A DNA stretch of 64,000 nucleotides from Agromyces kandeliae (GTDB taxonomy: Bacteria; Actinomycetota; Actinomycetes; Actinomycetales; Microbacteriaceae): positions 186,001 through 250,000 of the forward strand of contig NZ_WKJD01000016.1 of assembly GCF_009674665.1 (NCBI RefSeq). Direction: 5' to 3'. The translations under genes and the position numbers were made by a program. The notes below the pieces were generated by a model, which did not search any database, was not told the origin of the DNA, and worked only from the letters and a program-made list of their open reading frames with translations. Below, piece after piece: positions 1 through 9,273 of this stretch. The first letter of the stretch is position 1, and each line of letters opens with the position of its first letter.

Positions 1-1542
<1,542 letters not shown>

Positions 1543-2865
1543 GTGGAATCCACGCAATCAGTCCGCCCGCATTCCCGCGGGAGGTGGCTCATCCTCCTCG
1601 GACTCCTGGTGTCCGCACTCACTCTGTCCGGCATCGCAGCGTCCCCTGCGATGGCGGACGAAGGGGGTACGGACAGCCAGGCCGAGGAGTTCGAGTACTT
1701 CTTCAGCGGGAACGTGAAGTACAACGACGAGCCGCTCGAGGGGGTGTCCATCTCCGTCTCGGGCAACGGCTACGAAGCGGAGACCGAGACCGATGAGAAC
1801 GGCCAATGGACGATCGGCGTCCCCGAGAAGGACGCCTACGAGGTGACGCTCGACGAGGACACCCTCCCGGAGGGCGTGATCGTCGAGGACGGCCAGTCGA
1901 CCGTCGATGCCGAGTTCGGACTCACGAGCCGGAAGGCCGTGAACTTCTTCCTCGGCGAGGGCCAGCGCGTCACGACCGACTACGGCGCCCAGGTGCTGAT
2001 CCGCGTCGTGAACGGCCTGAACTTCGGCCTGCTGCTCGCGCTCGCCGCGATCGGCCTGTCGCTGATCTTCGGCACGACCGGGCTCTCCAACTTCGCGCAC
2101 GCCGAGATGATCACCTTCGGCGCGTTGATGATGCTGACGTTCAGCACCACCCTCGCGTTCCCCGTGTGGCTCGCGATCCTGATCGCGGTCGTACTCGCCG
2201 CCGGGCTCGGCTGGACGCTCGACGCGGGCCTCTGGAAGCCCCTGCGCAAGCGAGGGGTGGGGTTGATCCCGCTGATGATCGTCAGCATCGGCCTCTCGCT
2301 GGCGCTGCGCTACACCTTCCAGTTCTTCTACGGCGGATCGACGAGGCAGCTGCCGGGGGCGACCCTCCCGCGCGAGATCAGCCTCGGACCGATCCTGCTC
2401 TCGTGGATCGACGTGGCCAGCATGGCGACCTCCGTCGTCGTGCTGCTCGCGGTGGCCTACTTCCTCCTCCGGACCCGCATCGGCAAGGCGACCCGCGCGG
2501 TCTCCGACAACGCGCCGCTCGCAGCAGCCAGCGGCATCGACGTCGACCGGGTCATCCGCATCGTCTGGGTGCTCGGCGGCGGCCTCGCCGGCCTCGCCGG
2601 CATCCTGTGGGCGTACTTCCGCCCCGGCGTGAGCTGGGACATGGGCTTCCAGATCCTGCTGCTCGTCTTCGCCGCGGTCACCCTCGGCGGTCTCGGCACG
2701 GCCTTCGGCGCACTCGTCGGCTCCCTCATCGTGGGTCTCTTCATCGAGGTCTCCACGCTGTGGCTTCCGAGTGACATGAAGTACGTCGGCGCGCTGCTCG
2801 TGCTGATCCTCGTGCTGCTGTTCCGACCGCAGGGAATCCTGGGTCGCCGAGAGAGAATCGGATAA
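1543..2865 (+). CDS. livH: Branched-chain amino acid ABC permease LivH with an extracellular N-terminal domain
   Basis: Membrane permease of a LivHMGF-type importer for branched-chain or related amino acids. 440 aa from GTG at 1543, against about 290-310 aa for ordinary LivH. Residues ~14-38 form a signal peptide ending ASPAMA. Residues ~45-130 are a soluble acidic domain that looks like a carboxypeptidase-regulatory or SpaA-like beta-sandwich (FSGNVKYNDEPLEGVSISV, then TDENGQWTIGV). From ~145 to the end is the LivH permease: multiple membrane segments, FGTTGLSNFAHAEMITFGA near its start and FRPQGILGRRERIG at its end. It is first in the operon, 10 bp before livM. The start is backed by GGAGGT, although that lies only 3 nt away. 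The added domain is unusual. Confidence 0.9.
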   Translation: MESTQSVRPHSRGRWLILLGLLVSALTLSGIAASPAMADEGGTDSQAEEFEYFFSGNVKYNDEPLEGVSISVSGNGYEAETETDENGQWTIGVPEKDAYEVTLDEDTLPEGVIVEDGQSTVDAEFGLTSRKAVNFFLGEGQRVTTDYGAQVLIRVVNGLNFGLLLALAAIGLSLIFGTTGLSNFAHAEMITFGALMMLTFSTTLAFPVWLAILIAVVLAAGLGWTLDAGLWKPLRKRGVGLIPLMIVSIGLSLALRYTFQFFYGGSTRQLPGATLPREISLGPILLSWIDVASMATSVVVLLAVAYFLLRTRIGKATRAVSDNAPLAAASGIDVDRVIRIVWVLGGGLAGLAGILWAYFRPGVSWDMGFQILLLVFAAVTLGGLGTAFGALVGSLIVGLFIEVSTLWLPSDMKYVGALLVLILVLLFRPQGILGRRERIG

Positions 2866-2875
2866 GGGGCCGACA

Positions 2876-3859
2876 ATGATCGACTGGATTCAGATCTTCT
2901 CGAACGCGGCGCAGGAGCTCATCAGCCCGACGACCGCCGCGTACGCCCTGGCCGCGCTCGGCCTGGCGATCCACTTCGGGTACACCGGCCTGCTGAACTT
3001 CGGCCAGGCGGGCTTCATGGCCCTCGGTGCGTACGGATTCGCCATCTCCACGCTGACGTTCGGGTTCCCCGTGTGGGCCTCGGTGCTCGTCGGCATCGGC
3101 GCGTCCATCGTGTTCGCCCTCATCCTGGGCATCCCGACCCTCCGGCTGCGAGCCGACTACCTCGCCATCGTGACGATCGCGGCCGCGGAGATCCTGCGGC
3201 TCATCTTCACGACGAACACGTTCGACGACGTGACCGGCTCGGCGAGCGGCCTCCAGGGGTACAAGGGCGGCCTGGCCGCGCTGAACCCGATCCCCCCGGG
3301 CACGTACGGCTTCGGCCCGTTCACCTACAACGCATACGACTGGTGGATCCGGATCCTCGGATGGACCGTCGTCATCCTCGCCGCGCTGTTCACGTGGTCG
3401 ATCATGCGAAGCCCGTGGGGCCGCGTGATCAAGGGCATCCGCGAGGACGAGGACGCCGTGCGCGCCCTCGGCAAGAACGTCTACTCGTACAAGATGCAGA
3501 GCCTGATCCTGGGTGGTGCCTTCGGCACCCTCGGCGGAATGATCTTCATCATGCCGCGCGCGGTCGTGCCGGCGAACTACCAGACGTCGCTCACCTTCTT
3601 CATCTACGCGATCCTGCTGCTCGGCGGCGCCGCGACGATCCTCGGGCCGATCGTGGGCTCGATGATCTTCTGGGTGCTGCTCTCGTTCTTCTCGGGCTTC
3701 ATGGCCCGGGCGGTCGAGGCGGGCTGGTTCCCGTTCATGACGCAGGTCCAGGCCGGCCAGCTCCGATTCATCCTGGTCGGCATCGCGATCATGCTCCTCG
3801 TGGTATTCAGGCCACAGGGCATCTTCGGCAACAAGAAGGAGCTGTCCTTTGTCCGATAA
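2876..3859 (+). CDS. livM: Branched-chain amino acid ABC permease LivM
   Basis: Second membrane subunit of the importer, 327 aa from ATG at 2876. The family hallmarks are visible: HFGYTGLLNFGQAGFMALGAY near residue 40, TLRLRADYLAIVTIAAAEI near residue 85, the coupling helix region IREDEDAVRALGKNVYSYK near residue 190, and a C-terminus ending FRPQGIFG. Around eight hydrophobic segments are present. It should pair with LivH and receive LivG/LivF at its cytoplasmic face. The livG start overlaps its last codons by 11 nt, indicating coupled translation. Confidence 0.96.
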   Translation: MIDWIQIFSNAAQELISPTTAAYALAALGLAIHFGYTGLLNFGQAGFMALGAYGFAISTLTFGFPVWASVLVGIGASIVFALILGIPTLRLRADYLAIVTIAAAEILRLIFTTNTFDDVTGSASGLQGYKGGLAALNPIPPGTYGFGPFTYNAYDWWIRILGWTVVILAALFTWSIMRSPWGRVIKGIREDEDAVRALGKNVYSYKMQSLILGGAFGTLGGMIFIMPRAVVPANYQTSLTFFIYAILLLGGAATILGPIVGSMIFWVLLSFFSGFMARAVEAGWFPFMTQVQAGQLRFILVGIAIMLLVVFRPQGIFGNKKELSFVR

Positions 3860-4772
3860 CGCCACTCCCACGACGCCGGTCAAGACGACCGGCCTCCACG
3901 TCGGCGACGCGGGTCCGGGCTGCAAGAAGGTCGACCCGATCATCATCGCCGACGGCGTCAAGCGCACGTTCGGCGGCCTGACGGCCGTCGACGTCGCTCA
4001 CGTCGAGATCCCGCGCGGCGCGATCACGGCGCTCATCGGGCCGAACGGTGCCGGCAAGACCACGTTCTTCAACCTGCTCACCGGCTTCGACAAGCCGGAC
4101 GAGGGCAAGTGGGAGTTCGACGGCCGCTCGCTGGCGCACGTCCCGGCGTACCGGGTCGCCCGCATGGGGCTCATCCGGACCTTCCAGTTGACCAAGGCGC
4201 TGGGCCTGCTCACCGTGCTCGACAACATGAAGCTCGGGGCGAAGGGCCAGAGCGGGGAGAACCTGTTCCGCTCCGTGTTCCCGTTCTTCTGGCGCAAGCA
4301 GGAGGACGACATCGAGGCGAAGGCCAAGGAGATCCTCTCCCGCTTCAAGCTCGACGCGAAGCAGGAGGACTACGCCGCCAGCCTCTCGGGCGGGCAGCGC
4401 AAGCTGCTGGAGATGGCCCGGGCGCTCATGAGCGACCCGACGCTGGTGATGCTCGACGAGCCGATGGCGGGTGTGAACCCCGCGCTCACGCAGTCGCTGC
4501 TCGACCACATCCTCGACCTCAAGTCGCAGGGCATGACGGTCCTGTTCGTCGAGCACGACATGCACATGGTCCGTCACATCGCCGACTGGGTGATCGTGAT
4601 GGCCGAGGGCAAGATCGTCGCCGAGGGCGACCCGCACGAGGTCATGCGGGACCCCGCCGTGATCGACGCCTACCTCGGCGCGCATCACGACACGGATCTC
4701 GGCGACGACGACGATCCGGAGACCGCCGAGCACATCCACGCCTTGAAGGAGCTCATCGATGACGAACAGTGA
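3849..4772 (+). CDS. livG: ABC transporter ATP-binding protein LivG
   Basis: Cytoplasmic ATPase of the LivHMGF importer, 307 aa. The start is TTG at 3849, overlapping the end of livM; AAGGAG lies about 7 nt upstream. Walker A is GPNGAGKTT (about residue 61), the signature is LSGGQRKLLEMARAL, Walker B is LVMLDEPMAGVNP, and the switch His lies in FVEHDMHMV. It has the long LivG-type insertion between Walker A and the signature. The C-terminus carries an acidic tail (TDLGDDDDPETAEHIH). livF begins 14 nt before its stop. Confidence 0.96.
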   Translation: MSDNATPTTPVKTTGLHVGDAGPGCKKVDPIIIADGVKRTFGGLTAVDVAHVEIPRGAITALIGPNGAGKTTFFNLLTGFDKPDEGKWEFDGRSLAHVPAYRVARMGLIRTFQLTKALGLLTVLDNMKLGAKGQSGENLFRSVFPFFWRKQEDDIEAKAKEILSRFKLDAKQEDYAASLSGGQRKLLEMARALMSDPTLVMLDEPMAGVNPALTQSLLDHILDLKSQGMTVLFVEHDMHMVRHIADWVIVMAEGKIVAEGDPHEVMRDPAVIDAYLGAHHDTDLGDDDDPETAEHIHALKELIDDEQ

Positions 4773-5544
4773 ATCAGCGGCGAGCGCCGAGGCGACCGGC
4801 GGCACTGCCACGGTCGACACGCGCGATCTCGTCGTCGAGGTCCGAGACGTCACGGCGGGGTACCTTCCCGGCGTGAACATCCTGAACGGTTGCTCGCTCA
4901 CGGCGCGCGACGGCGAGCTGATCGGCATCATCGGGCCGAACGGCGCCGGCAAGTCGACGCTGCTGAAGGCGATCTTCGGGCTCGTGAAGGTCCGCGAGGG
5001 CGGCATCTACCTCCAGGGCGACGAGATCACCAACCAGAAGGCGAACAAGCTGGTCTCGAAGGGCGTCGGGTTCGTCCCGCAGACGAACAACGTCTTCCCG
5101 TCGCTGACCATCCAGGAGAACCTCGAGATGGGCATCTTCCAGAAGCCCAAGGATCTCAAGCATCGCCTCGAGTTCGTGGTCGACATCTTCCCCGAGCTCG
5201 GCAAGCGCCTCACGCAGCGAGCGGGATCGCTCTCCGGCGGCGAGCGCCAGATGGTGGCGATGTCGCGCGCGCTCATGATGGGTCCGCACGTCCTGCTCCT
5301 CGATGAGCCCAGCGCCGGCCTGTCCCCCGTCCGGCAGGACGAGGCGTTCCTGCGGGTGAAGGAGATCAACCGTGCGGGCGTGACGACCATCATGGTCGAG
5401 CAGAACGCCCGCCGCTGCCTCCAGATCTGCGACCGCGGATACGTCCTCGACCAGGGCCGTGACGCCTACGAGGGTCCCGGCCGCGAGTTGCTGAACGACC
5501 CGAAGGTCATCGGCCTCTACCTGGGTACGCTCGGACAGGACTGA
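4759..5544 (+). CDS. livF: ABC transporter ATP-binding protein LivF
   Basis: Second ATPase subunit of the importer, 261 aa from ATG at 4759. Walker A is GPNGAGKSTLLKA, the signature LSGGERQMVAMSRALM, Walker B HVLLLDEPSAGLSP, and the switch region MVEQNARR with Gln-Asn in place of the usual His, a common LivF feature. It overlaps livG by 14 nt and ends 15 nt before a strong hairpin terminator. Last gene of the plus-strand operon; the binding protein is encoded separately on the opposite strand downstream. Confidence 0.96.
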   Translation: MTNSESAASAEATGGTATVDTRDLVVEVRDVTAGYLPGVNILNGCSLTARDGELIGIIGPNGAGKSTLLKAIFGLVKVREGGIYLQGDEITNQKANKLVSKGVGFVPQTNNVFPSLTIQENLEMGIFQKPKDLKHRLEFVVDIFPELGKRLTQRAGSLSGGERQMVAMSRALMMGPHVLLLDEPSAGLSPVRQDEAFLRVKEINRAGVTTIMVEQNARRCLQICDRGYVLDQGRDAYEGPGRELLNDPKVIGLYLGTLGQD

Positions 5545-5559
5545 GTTCCCGCTCGACCC

Positions 5560-5595
5560 CGAAGGGGGCGGATGCCACGGCATCCGCCCCCTTCG
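5560..5595. terminator. Rho-independent-type hairpin after livF
   Basis: Perfect 17-bp inverted repeat, arms 5560-5576 and 5579-5595, with the core GGATGCC-AC-GGCATCC. It starts 15 nt after the livF stop. There is no long T run, as is usual in high-GC actinobacteria. Confidence 0.85.
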
Positions 5596-6131
5596 TCGTG
5601 CCCACGACCGATGTCCGCCATTCGCGGCGTCGTGGGGTGCTCGTGCGGCGCTCGGATGCGACGGAAGCGCCGCGTGGCCGTACGACCGCCCGACCCGAGT
5701 GAACGTTGCCGACCACGCGAACGAAGGCCTGTCGGGCCGACGGAGCTCGATCCGACGACTCCATCGGGGCTCCCCGAAGGTTCCGGCCGGGGCCGACCCG
5801 CCTCGTGCCCGACTTCGGGCGGCGACGCCTGCACGGACGCCGCGACCGGCCTCCGCCCCAGGTCCCTGCGGGTACCCACCCTGCGGCCCGCAAGCCCGCC
5901 TGCGACCCACGAGGCGCTTGCGGGGGCCCCTGCGGCCGCGCAGCGGGCCCGTCGGGCGCGCAGCGTGCCGTTCGGCATCCACCCTCTCACTCGGCAGCCG
6001 ACGCGGCTCACGGCACCGGCCTGTCCGGCAATCCCCCGCGATGAGCGCGACGACGACCCTCGAGCCTCCGCTCGGTCGCGCCGGACCGTGCCGATGAAGC
6101 GCCCGACCGGATACGCCTCGGGCGCACGCGA
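5596..6131. other. Non-coding gap between convergent livF and its binding-protein gene
   Basis: About 535 bp lie between two terminators that face each other. Open frames exist on both strands but are Arg/Pro/Ala-rich, have no recognisable motif, and lack the Asp/Glu/Val/Leu balance seen in all real genes of the window. Several short GC-rich inverted repeats occur around 5840-5970. I see no gene, tRNA or insertion-sequence ends here. Confidence 0.5.
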
Positions 6132-6159
6132 AAGGGCCCCGGCCGAAGCCGGGGCCCTT
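6132..6159. terminator. Hairpin terminator of the binding-protein gene
   Basis: 12-bp stem, arms AAGGGCCCCGGC (6132-6143) and GCCGGGGCCCTT (6148-6159), with the tetraloop CGAA. It lies 17 nt beyond the stop of the minus-strand gene. Confidence 0.85.
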
Positions 6160-6176
6160 CGCTGCGTGTCGGCAGA

Positions 6177-7466
6177 TCAGCCGATGCGCGTGATGGTGTT
6201 GTCGTCCTCGTACTCGTAGATGCCGATGGTGGCCTCGGTCGGGTCACCGTTCTCGTCGAGGGTGATCGGACCCGACGCGCCGTCGAAGTCGATCTGCGAA
6301 CCCTCGGCGAGCAGCGCTGCGGCATCGGCGAACGTGGTCACGACCTCGCCGTCACCCGAACCGCCGGACACCTGCTGGAGGTAGGCGCCGATGTCCTCGC
6401 CGGCCGTGCTGTTCGCGGCGTAGGCCGCGAGCGCGATCAGCATGAGCGAGTCGTACGACTCCGGGCCGTAGCTGAAGCTGTCGAGGTTCGGGTCGATCCC
6501 GAGCAGCCGCTCCTCGAAGTCGGCCTCGAGCATGGGGCCGGGGAGCGTGCCCTTCGCACCGGCGACGAGGCCGGGCGCGAAGTCCGCGCTGTAGTCGGCC
6601 AGGTTGCCGTCGACGAAGTACAGCTGGTTGCCCGGGTAGCCCGCGCCGACGAGCGCCGGCACGACGACCTTGGCCTCGTCGAACGTGATGACCGCGACGG
6701 CGTCGGGGTTCGCGGCGTTGATCGCCGAGAGCTGCGCGTCGAAGTTGGAGTCACCCGTGTTGAAGAGCTCCTCGGCGACGACCTCGCCGCCGGCGGCCTC
6801 GAAGGCCTCCGTCGTCGCTGCCGCGAGACCCGTGCCGTACGGGTCGTTGAGGACCAGGAGGCCGAGCGTCGAGGCGCCGTCCTCCGCGATCAGGTTGCCG
6901 AGGACCTCGCCCTGGAGCAGGTCGGACGGCGCGGTGCGGAAGTAGAGGCCGTTGTCGTCGTAGTCCGTGAAGTCGGGCGACGTGTTGGCCGGCGAGAAGT
7001 GCACGACACCGGCCGAGGTGATCTGGTCGATGACCGTGAACGACACGCCCGACGAGGCGGCACCGATGATCGCCGAGACGTCCTGCGAGAGGAGGTCGGT
7101 GACCGAGACGGTGGCGATGTCGGTGGTGGTGTCGCCGGAGTCGCGGTAGACGACCTCGACCTGGATTCCGGCGTCGGCCTCGTTGATCTCCTCGGCGGCG
7201 AGTGCGACACCGGCTTCCTCGGGCGGGCCGAGGAAGGCGAGGGTGCCGGACTGCGGCAGGATGGTGCCGACCTTCAGGGTGAGGTCGCGCTCACCAGCCT
7301 CGATGGGCAGGGCGTCGCCGGTGTCGGCCGGCTCCTCGGACTCTTCCGGGGTGGTGCCGCCCGTGCTGCACGCGGTGAGGAGGAGGGCGGAAACGCCAGC
7401 AATGGCGATGCCCGTCCAAGCCGCGCGAGCCGAGCGCGAGCCGGTGGCCCTCGCGAATACGCTCAT
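6177..7466 (-). CDS. Branched-chain amino acid ABC transporter substrate-binding lipoprotein
   Basis: Captures the substrate outside the membrane and delivers it to the LivHM permease. 429 aa from ATG at 7466, chosen because AAGGAG lies 4 nt upstream; the frame stays open further upstream but without coding signs. The lipoprotein signal peptide ends LLLTAC with lipidation Cys33, followed by a Ser/Thr/Glu-rich linker. The mature part is a periplasmic-binding fold of the Leu/Ile/Val type (VGTILPQSGTLAFLGPPEEAG at its start). It is the only binding protein beside livHMGF, which it faces tail to tail. A sigma-A-like promoter and an inverted repeat lie upstream. Confidence 0.93.
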   Translation of the reverse strand: MSVFARATGSRSARAAWTGIAIAGVSALLLTACSTGGTTPEESEEPADTGDALPIEAGERDLTLKVGTILPQSGTLAFLGPPEEAGVALAAEEINEADAGIQVEVVYRDSGDTTTDIATVSVTDLLSQDVSAIIGAASSGVSFTVIDQITSAGVVHFSPANTSPDFTDYDDNGLYFRTAPSDLLQGEVLGNLIAEDGASTLGLLVLNDPYGTGLAAATTEAFEAAGGEVVAEELFNTGDSNFDAQLSAINAANPDAVAVITFDEAKVVVPALVGAGYPGNQLYFVDGNLADYSADFAPGLVAGAKGTLPGPMLEADFEERLLGIDPNLDSFSYGPESYDSLMLIALAAYAANSTAGEDIGAYLQQVSGGSGDGEVVTTFADAAALLAEGSQIDFDGASGPITLDENGDPTEATIGIYEYEDDNTITRIG

Positions 7467-7526
7467 GATGCTCCTTGGGACTGAAGGATCGGTACAGAAA
7501 CAGCGTCTGGCGACGCCGATGTATCG

Positions 7527-7555
7527 ACCGTATTGCCCGCCCACAGTGGAAACAA
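7527..7555 (-). promoter_or_regulatory. Promoter of the liv binding-protein gene
   Basis: On the minus strand a -35 TTGTTT (7550-7555) is followed by a 17-nt spacer and a -10 TACGGT (7527-7532). The leader would be about 55 nt. Confidence 0.55.
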
Positions 7556-7575
7556 GATTGCCTCGATCACAACCC

Positions 7576-7599
7576 GGTAACGCACACGGAATCGTTACC
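7576..7599. promoter_or_regulatory. Inverted repeat upstream of the binding-protein promoter
   Basis: The arms GGTAACG (7576-7582) and CGTTACC (7593-7599) are separated by 10 nt. They lie 20 nt upstream of the -35, a typical site for an activator or repressor. The GTAAC half-sites recall GlnR-type boxes, but the spacing does not fit well, so the regulator is unknown. Confidence 0.4.
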
Positions 7600-7717
7600 T
7601 GAGCGACACTGACGCGCGATTCTCCGCACGATTCCGGCGATTCCGCCACGAAATCCGCCATCGGGCCGGGGTTCGGACTCCCGGCATCCAGCCCCAGTAC
7701 GGGGGCCCCGGCGGCGG

Positions 7718-8674
7718 TCAGACGGGCTCGAGGTTCGCGGCCCGCCGAGCGGCCCGCGCCCCGCGCACGAGGTCGAAGGTGAGCACGACGAGCGCCAGCC
7801 AGACGAGGCCGAACCCGGCCCAGCGTTCCGGCGGCATCGGCTCGCCGAGGACCACGACGCCGACGACGAACTGGATGAACGGGGCGAAGTACTGGATGAA
7901 CCCCATGTAGATCAGCGGGAGGCGTCGCGATGCTGCGGCGAACAGCAGGAGCGGGATCGCGGTCACGGCGCCGGCCGAGAGCAGCAGCACGGTGTGCCAT
8001 CCGCTCACGGAGCCGATCGTGAGCCCGGTCGTCGACGCGACGACCACGAGGAGGATCGCGGCGAGCGGTGCGAGCCAGGCGGTCTCGAGGGTGAGGCCGG
8101 AGACCGCGTCGACGCGGTGGCCGACCCGCTTCTTGATGAGACCGTAGAAGCCGAAGCTGAAGGCCAGGATGAGCGCGATCCACGGCATCTGCCCGTACCC
8201 GAGGGTGAGCACGACCACGGCGACGATGGAGATCCCGACGGCCGTCCACTGCACGGCGTTCAGCCGTTCGCGGAGCACGATGACGCCGAGGAACACGGTC
8301 ACGATCGGGTTGATGAAGTAGCCCAGCGCGGCCTCGACGACCTGCCCGGTGAGCGCGGCGAAGACGTACGTGAGCCAGTTCACGAAGATGAGCACGCCGG
8401 CCAGGCCCATGATGAGCACGACGCGGCGATCCCGTACGAGTGCGCGGAACGCGCGCCAGGTTCGCGTGACCGCGATCAGGACGGCGCAGAAGACGAGCGA
8501 GAGCAGGATGCGCATCGCGACGATCTCGACCGGCCCGCTCGGCGCGAGGGCGATGAAGTAGACGGGGAGGAATCCCCAGAGCGCGTAGGCGGAGACGGCG
8601 TAGGCGATGCCGGCGCGACTCACGCCGTCTGGCCCGACGCGGGCCGGTGCGTCGGTGGATGGAGCGGATGACAC
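7718..8674 (-). CDS. rarD: EamA-family transporter, RarD type
   Basis: Inner-membrane drug/metabolite transporter superfamily protein of the RarD subfamily; its substrate is not known. 318 aa from GTG at 8674, with about ten hydrophobic segments. The family start GIAYAVSAYALWGFLPVYF is present, as is the mid-protein FINPIVTVFLGVIVLRERL and the C-terminal half signature FIQYFAPFIQFVVGVVVLGE. A -10-like TAGGCT ends 6 nt before the GTG, suggesting a leaderless transcript. Monocistronic: groES follows on the far side of a terminator. Confidence 0.9.
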   Translation of the reverse strand: MSSAPSTDAPARVGPDGVSRAGIAYAVSAYALWGFLPVYFIALAPSGPVEIVAMRILLSLVFCAVLIAVTRTWRAFRALVRDRRVVLIMGLAGVLIFVNWLTYVFAALTGQVVEAALGYFINPIVTVFLGVIVLRERLNAVQWTAVGISIVAVVVLTLGYGQMPWIALILAFSFGFYGLIKKRVGHRVDAVSGLTLETAWLAPLAAILLVVVASTTGLTIGSVSGWHTVLLLSAGAVTAIPLLLFAAASRRLPLIYMGFIQYFAPFIQFVVGVVVLGEPMPPERWAGFGLVWLALVVLTFDLVRGARAARRAANLEPV

Positions 8675-8680
8675 CGTGTC

Positions 8681-8686
8681 AGCCTA
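8681..8686 (-). promoter_or_regulatory. -10 box giving a leaderless rarD transcript
   Basis: TAGGCT is followed by 6 nt and then the GTG start, so transcription would begin at or next to the start codon. The same spacing recurs at several genes in this window. Confidence 0.5.
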
Positions 8687-8799
8687 CGCGCGACCCCCGA
8701 TGCACCGGCGCGCGCCGACTGCCGACCTCCGTCGAGATCCCGCCCCGACGACGCGGCCCCTCAGGTGAGGCACCGAGGCGGACGAGGCCGAACGACGAC

Positions 8800-8830
8800 G
8801 CGGCCCGGATGCCAGAGGCATCCGGGCCGC
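8800..8830. terminator. Hairpin terminator downstream of groES
   Basis: 14-bp perfect stem, GCGGCCCGGATGCC (8800-8813) and GGCATCCGGGCCGC (8817-8830), loop AGA, 17 nt after the groES stop. It insulates groES from rarD, showing that groES is not followed by groEL in this operon. Confidence 0.85.
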
Positions 8831-8847
8831 GAGGATGTCGGCGTCGA

Positions 8848-9144
8848 CTAGCGGACGACGACCGCGAGGACGTCGCGCGCCGACAGCACGAGGAAGTCCT
8901 CGCCGCCGAACTTCACCTCGGTGCCGCCGTACTTGGAGTAGATCACCTTGTCGCCGACGGCCACGTCGAGCGGGACACGGTTGCCGTTGTCGTCGATCCG
9001 ACCCGGGCCGACCGCCACGACCTCGCCCTCCTGGGGCTTCTCCTTGGCGGTGTCGGGGATGACCAGGCCGGAGGCGGTGGTCTGCTCGGCCTCGACCTGC
9101 TTGATGACGATTCGATCCTCGAGCGGCTTGATGGAAACCGACAC
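8848..9144 (-). CDS. groES: Co-chaperonin GroES (Hsp10)
   Basis: Lid of the GroEL chaperonin; works with ATP in cytosolic protein folding. 98 aa from GTG at 9144 with AAGAGGT upstream. Typical start [14 protein letters not shown], mobile-loop region around residues 17-35 ([19 protein letters not shown]), then GEVVAVGPG and the C-terminal [12 protein letters not shown]. It stands alone: a terminator follows and no groEL is adjacent, so the partner chaperonin must be encoded elsewhere. Controlled by a sigma-A-like promoter bracketed by two CIRCE elements, hence HrcA repression is very likely. Confidence 0.97.
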   Translation of the reverse strand: MSVSIKPLEDRIVIKQVEAEQTTASGLVIPDTAKEKPQEGEVVAVGPGRIDDNGNRVPLDVAVGDKVIYSKYGGTEVKFGGEDFLVLSARDVLAVVVR

Positions 9145-9174
9145 GGTTGACCTCTTTCTTGACGAAGACTGGGG

Positions 9175-9201
9175 TTAGCAGCCTCTGAGTGAGAGTGCTA
9201 A
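9175..9201. promoter_or_regulatory. CIRCE element 1 (HrcA operator), downstream of the -10
   Basis: The left arm TTAGCAGCC (9175-9183), a 9-nt spacer and the right arm GAGTGCTAA (9193-9201). The right arm matches the CIRCE consensus perfectly; the left arm matches 7 of 9. It lies over the predicted transcription start of groES. Confidence 0.85.
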
Positions 9202-9205
9202 AGGG

Positions 9206-9234
9206 AGTCTATGGCGGTTCTGGCACTCGTGCAA
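9206..9234 (-). promoter_or_regulatory. groES promoter
   Basis: The minus strand reads -35 TTGCAC (9229-9234), a 17-nt spacer and -10 TAGACT (9206-9211). The -35 sits inside CIRCE element 2 and the start site falls inside CIRCE element 1. Confidence 0.75.
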
Positions 9235-9246
9235 CGTGAGTGCCAG
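9220..9246. promoter_or_regulatory. CIRCE element 2 (HrcA operator), over the -35
   Basis: Perfect inverted repeat CTGGCACTC-N9-GAGTGCCAG with the 9-9-9 geometry of CIRCE. It differs from the consensus only at the outer positions 1 and 3 of each arm. It covers the groES -35 and ends 27 nt before the divergent methyltransferase gene, which it might also affect. Confidence 0.8.
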
Positions 9247-9261
9247 CGGATGCCGCGGTGC

Positions 9262-9267
9262 TAGCGT
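9262..9267 (+). promoter_or_regulatory. -10 box giving a leaderless methyltransferase transcript
   Basis: TAGCGT is followed by 6 nt and the GTG at 9274. The -35 position falls in the right arm of CIRCE element 2. Confidence 0.4.
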
Positions 9268-9273
9268 GTCGGC

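Noticed and set aside
7576-7599. GlnR box upstream of the binding-protein gene
   Set aside because: GTAAC half-sites are present but the second half-site and 6-nt spacing of the known GlnR pattern are not met; listed only as an unnamed inverted repeat.
6177-8249. A 690-codon open frame on minus spanning the liv binding protein and part of rarD
   Set aside because: Only the part from 7466 down has coding character, a signal peptide and a ribosome site; the upstream part is the antisense-type shadow of rarD, which is in another frame.
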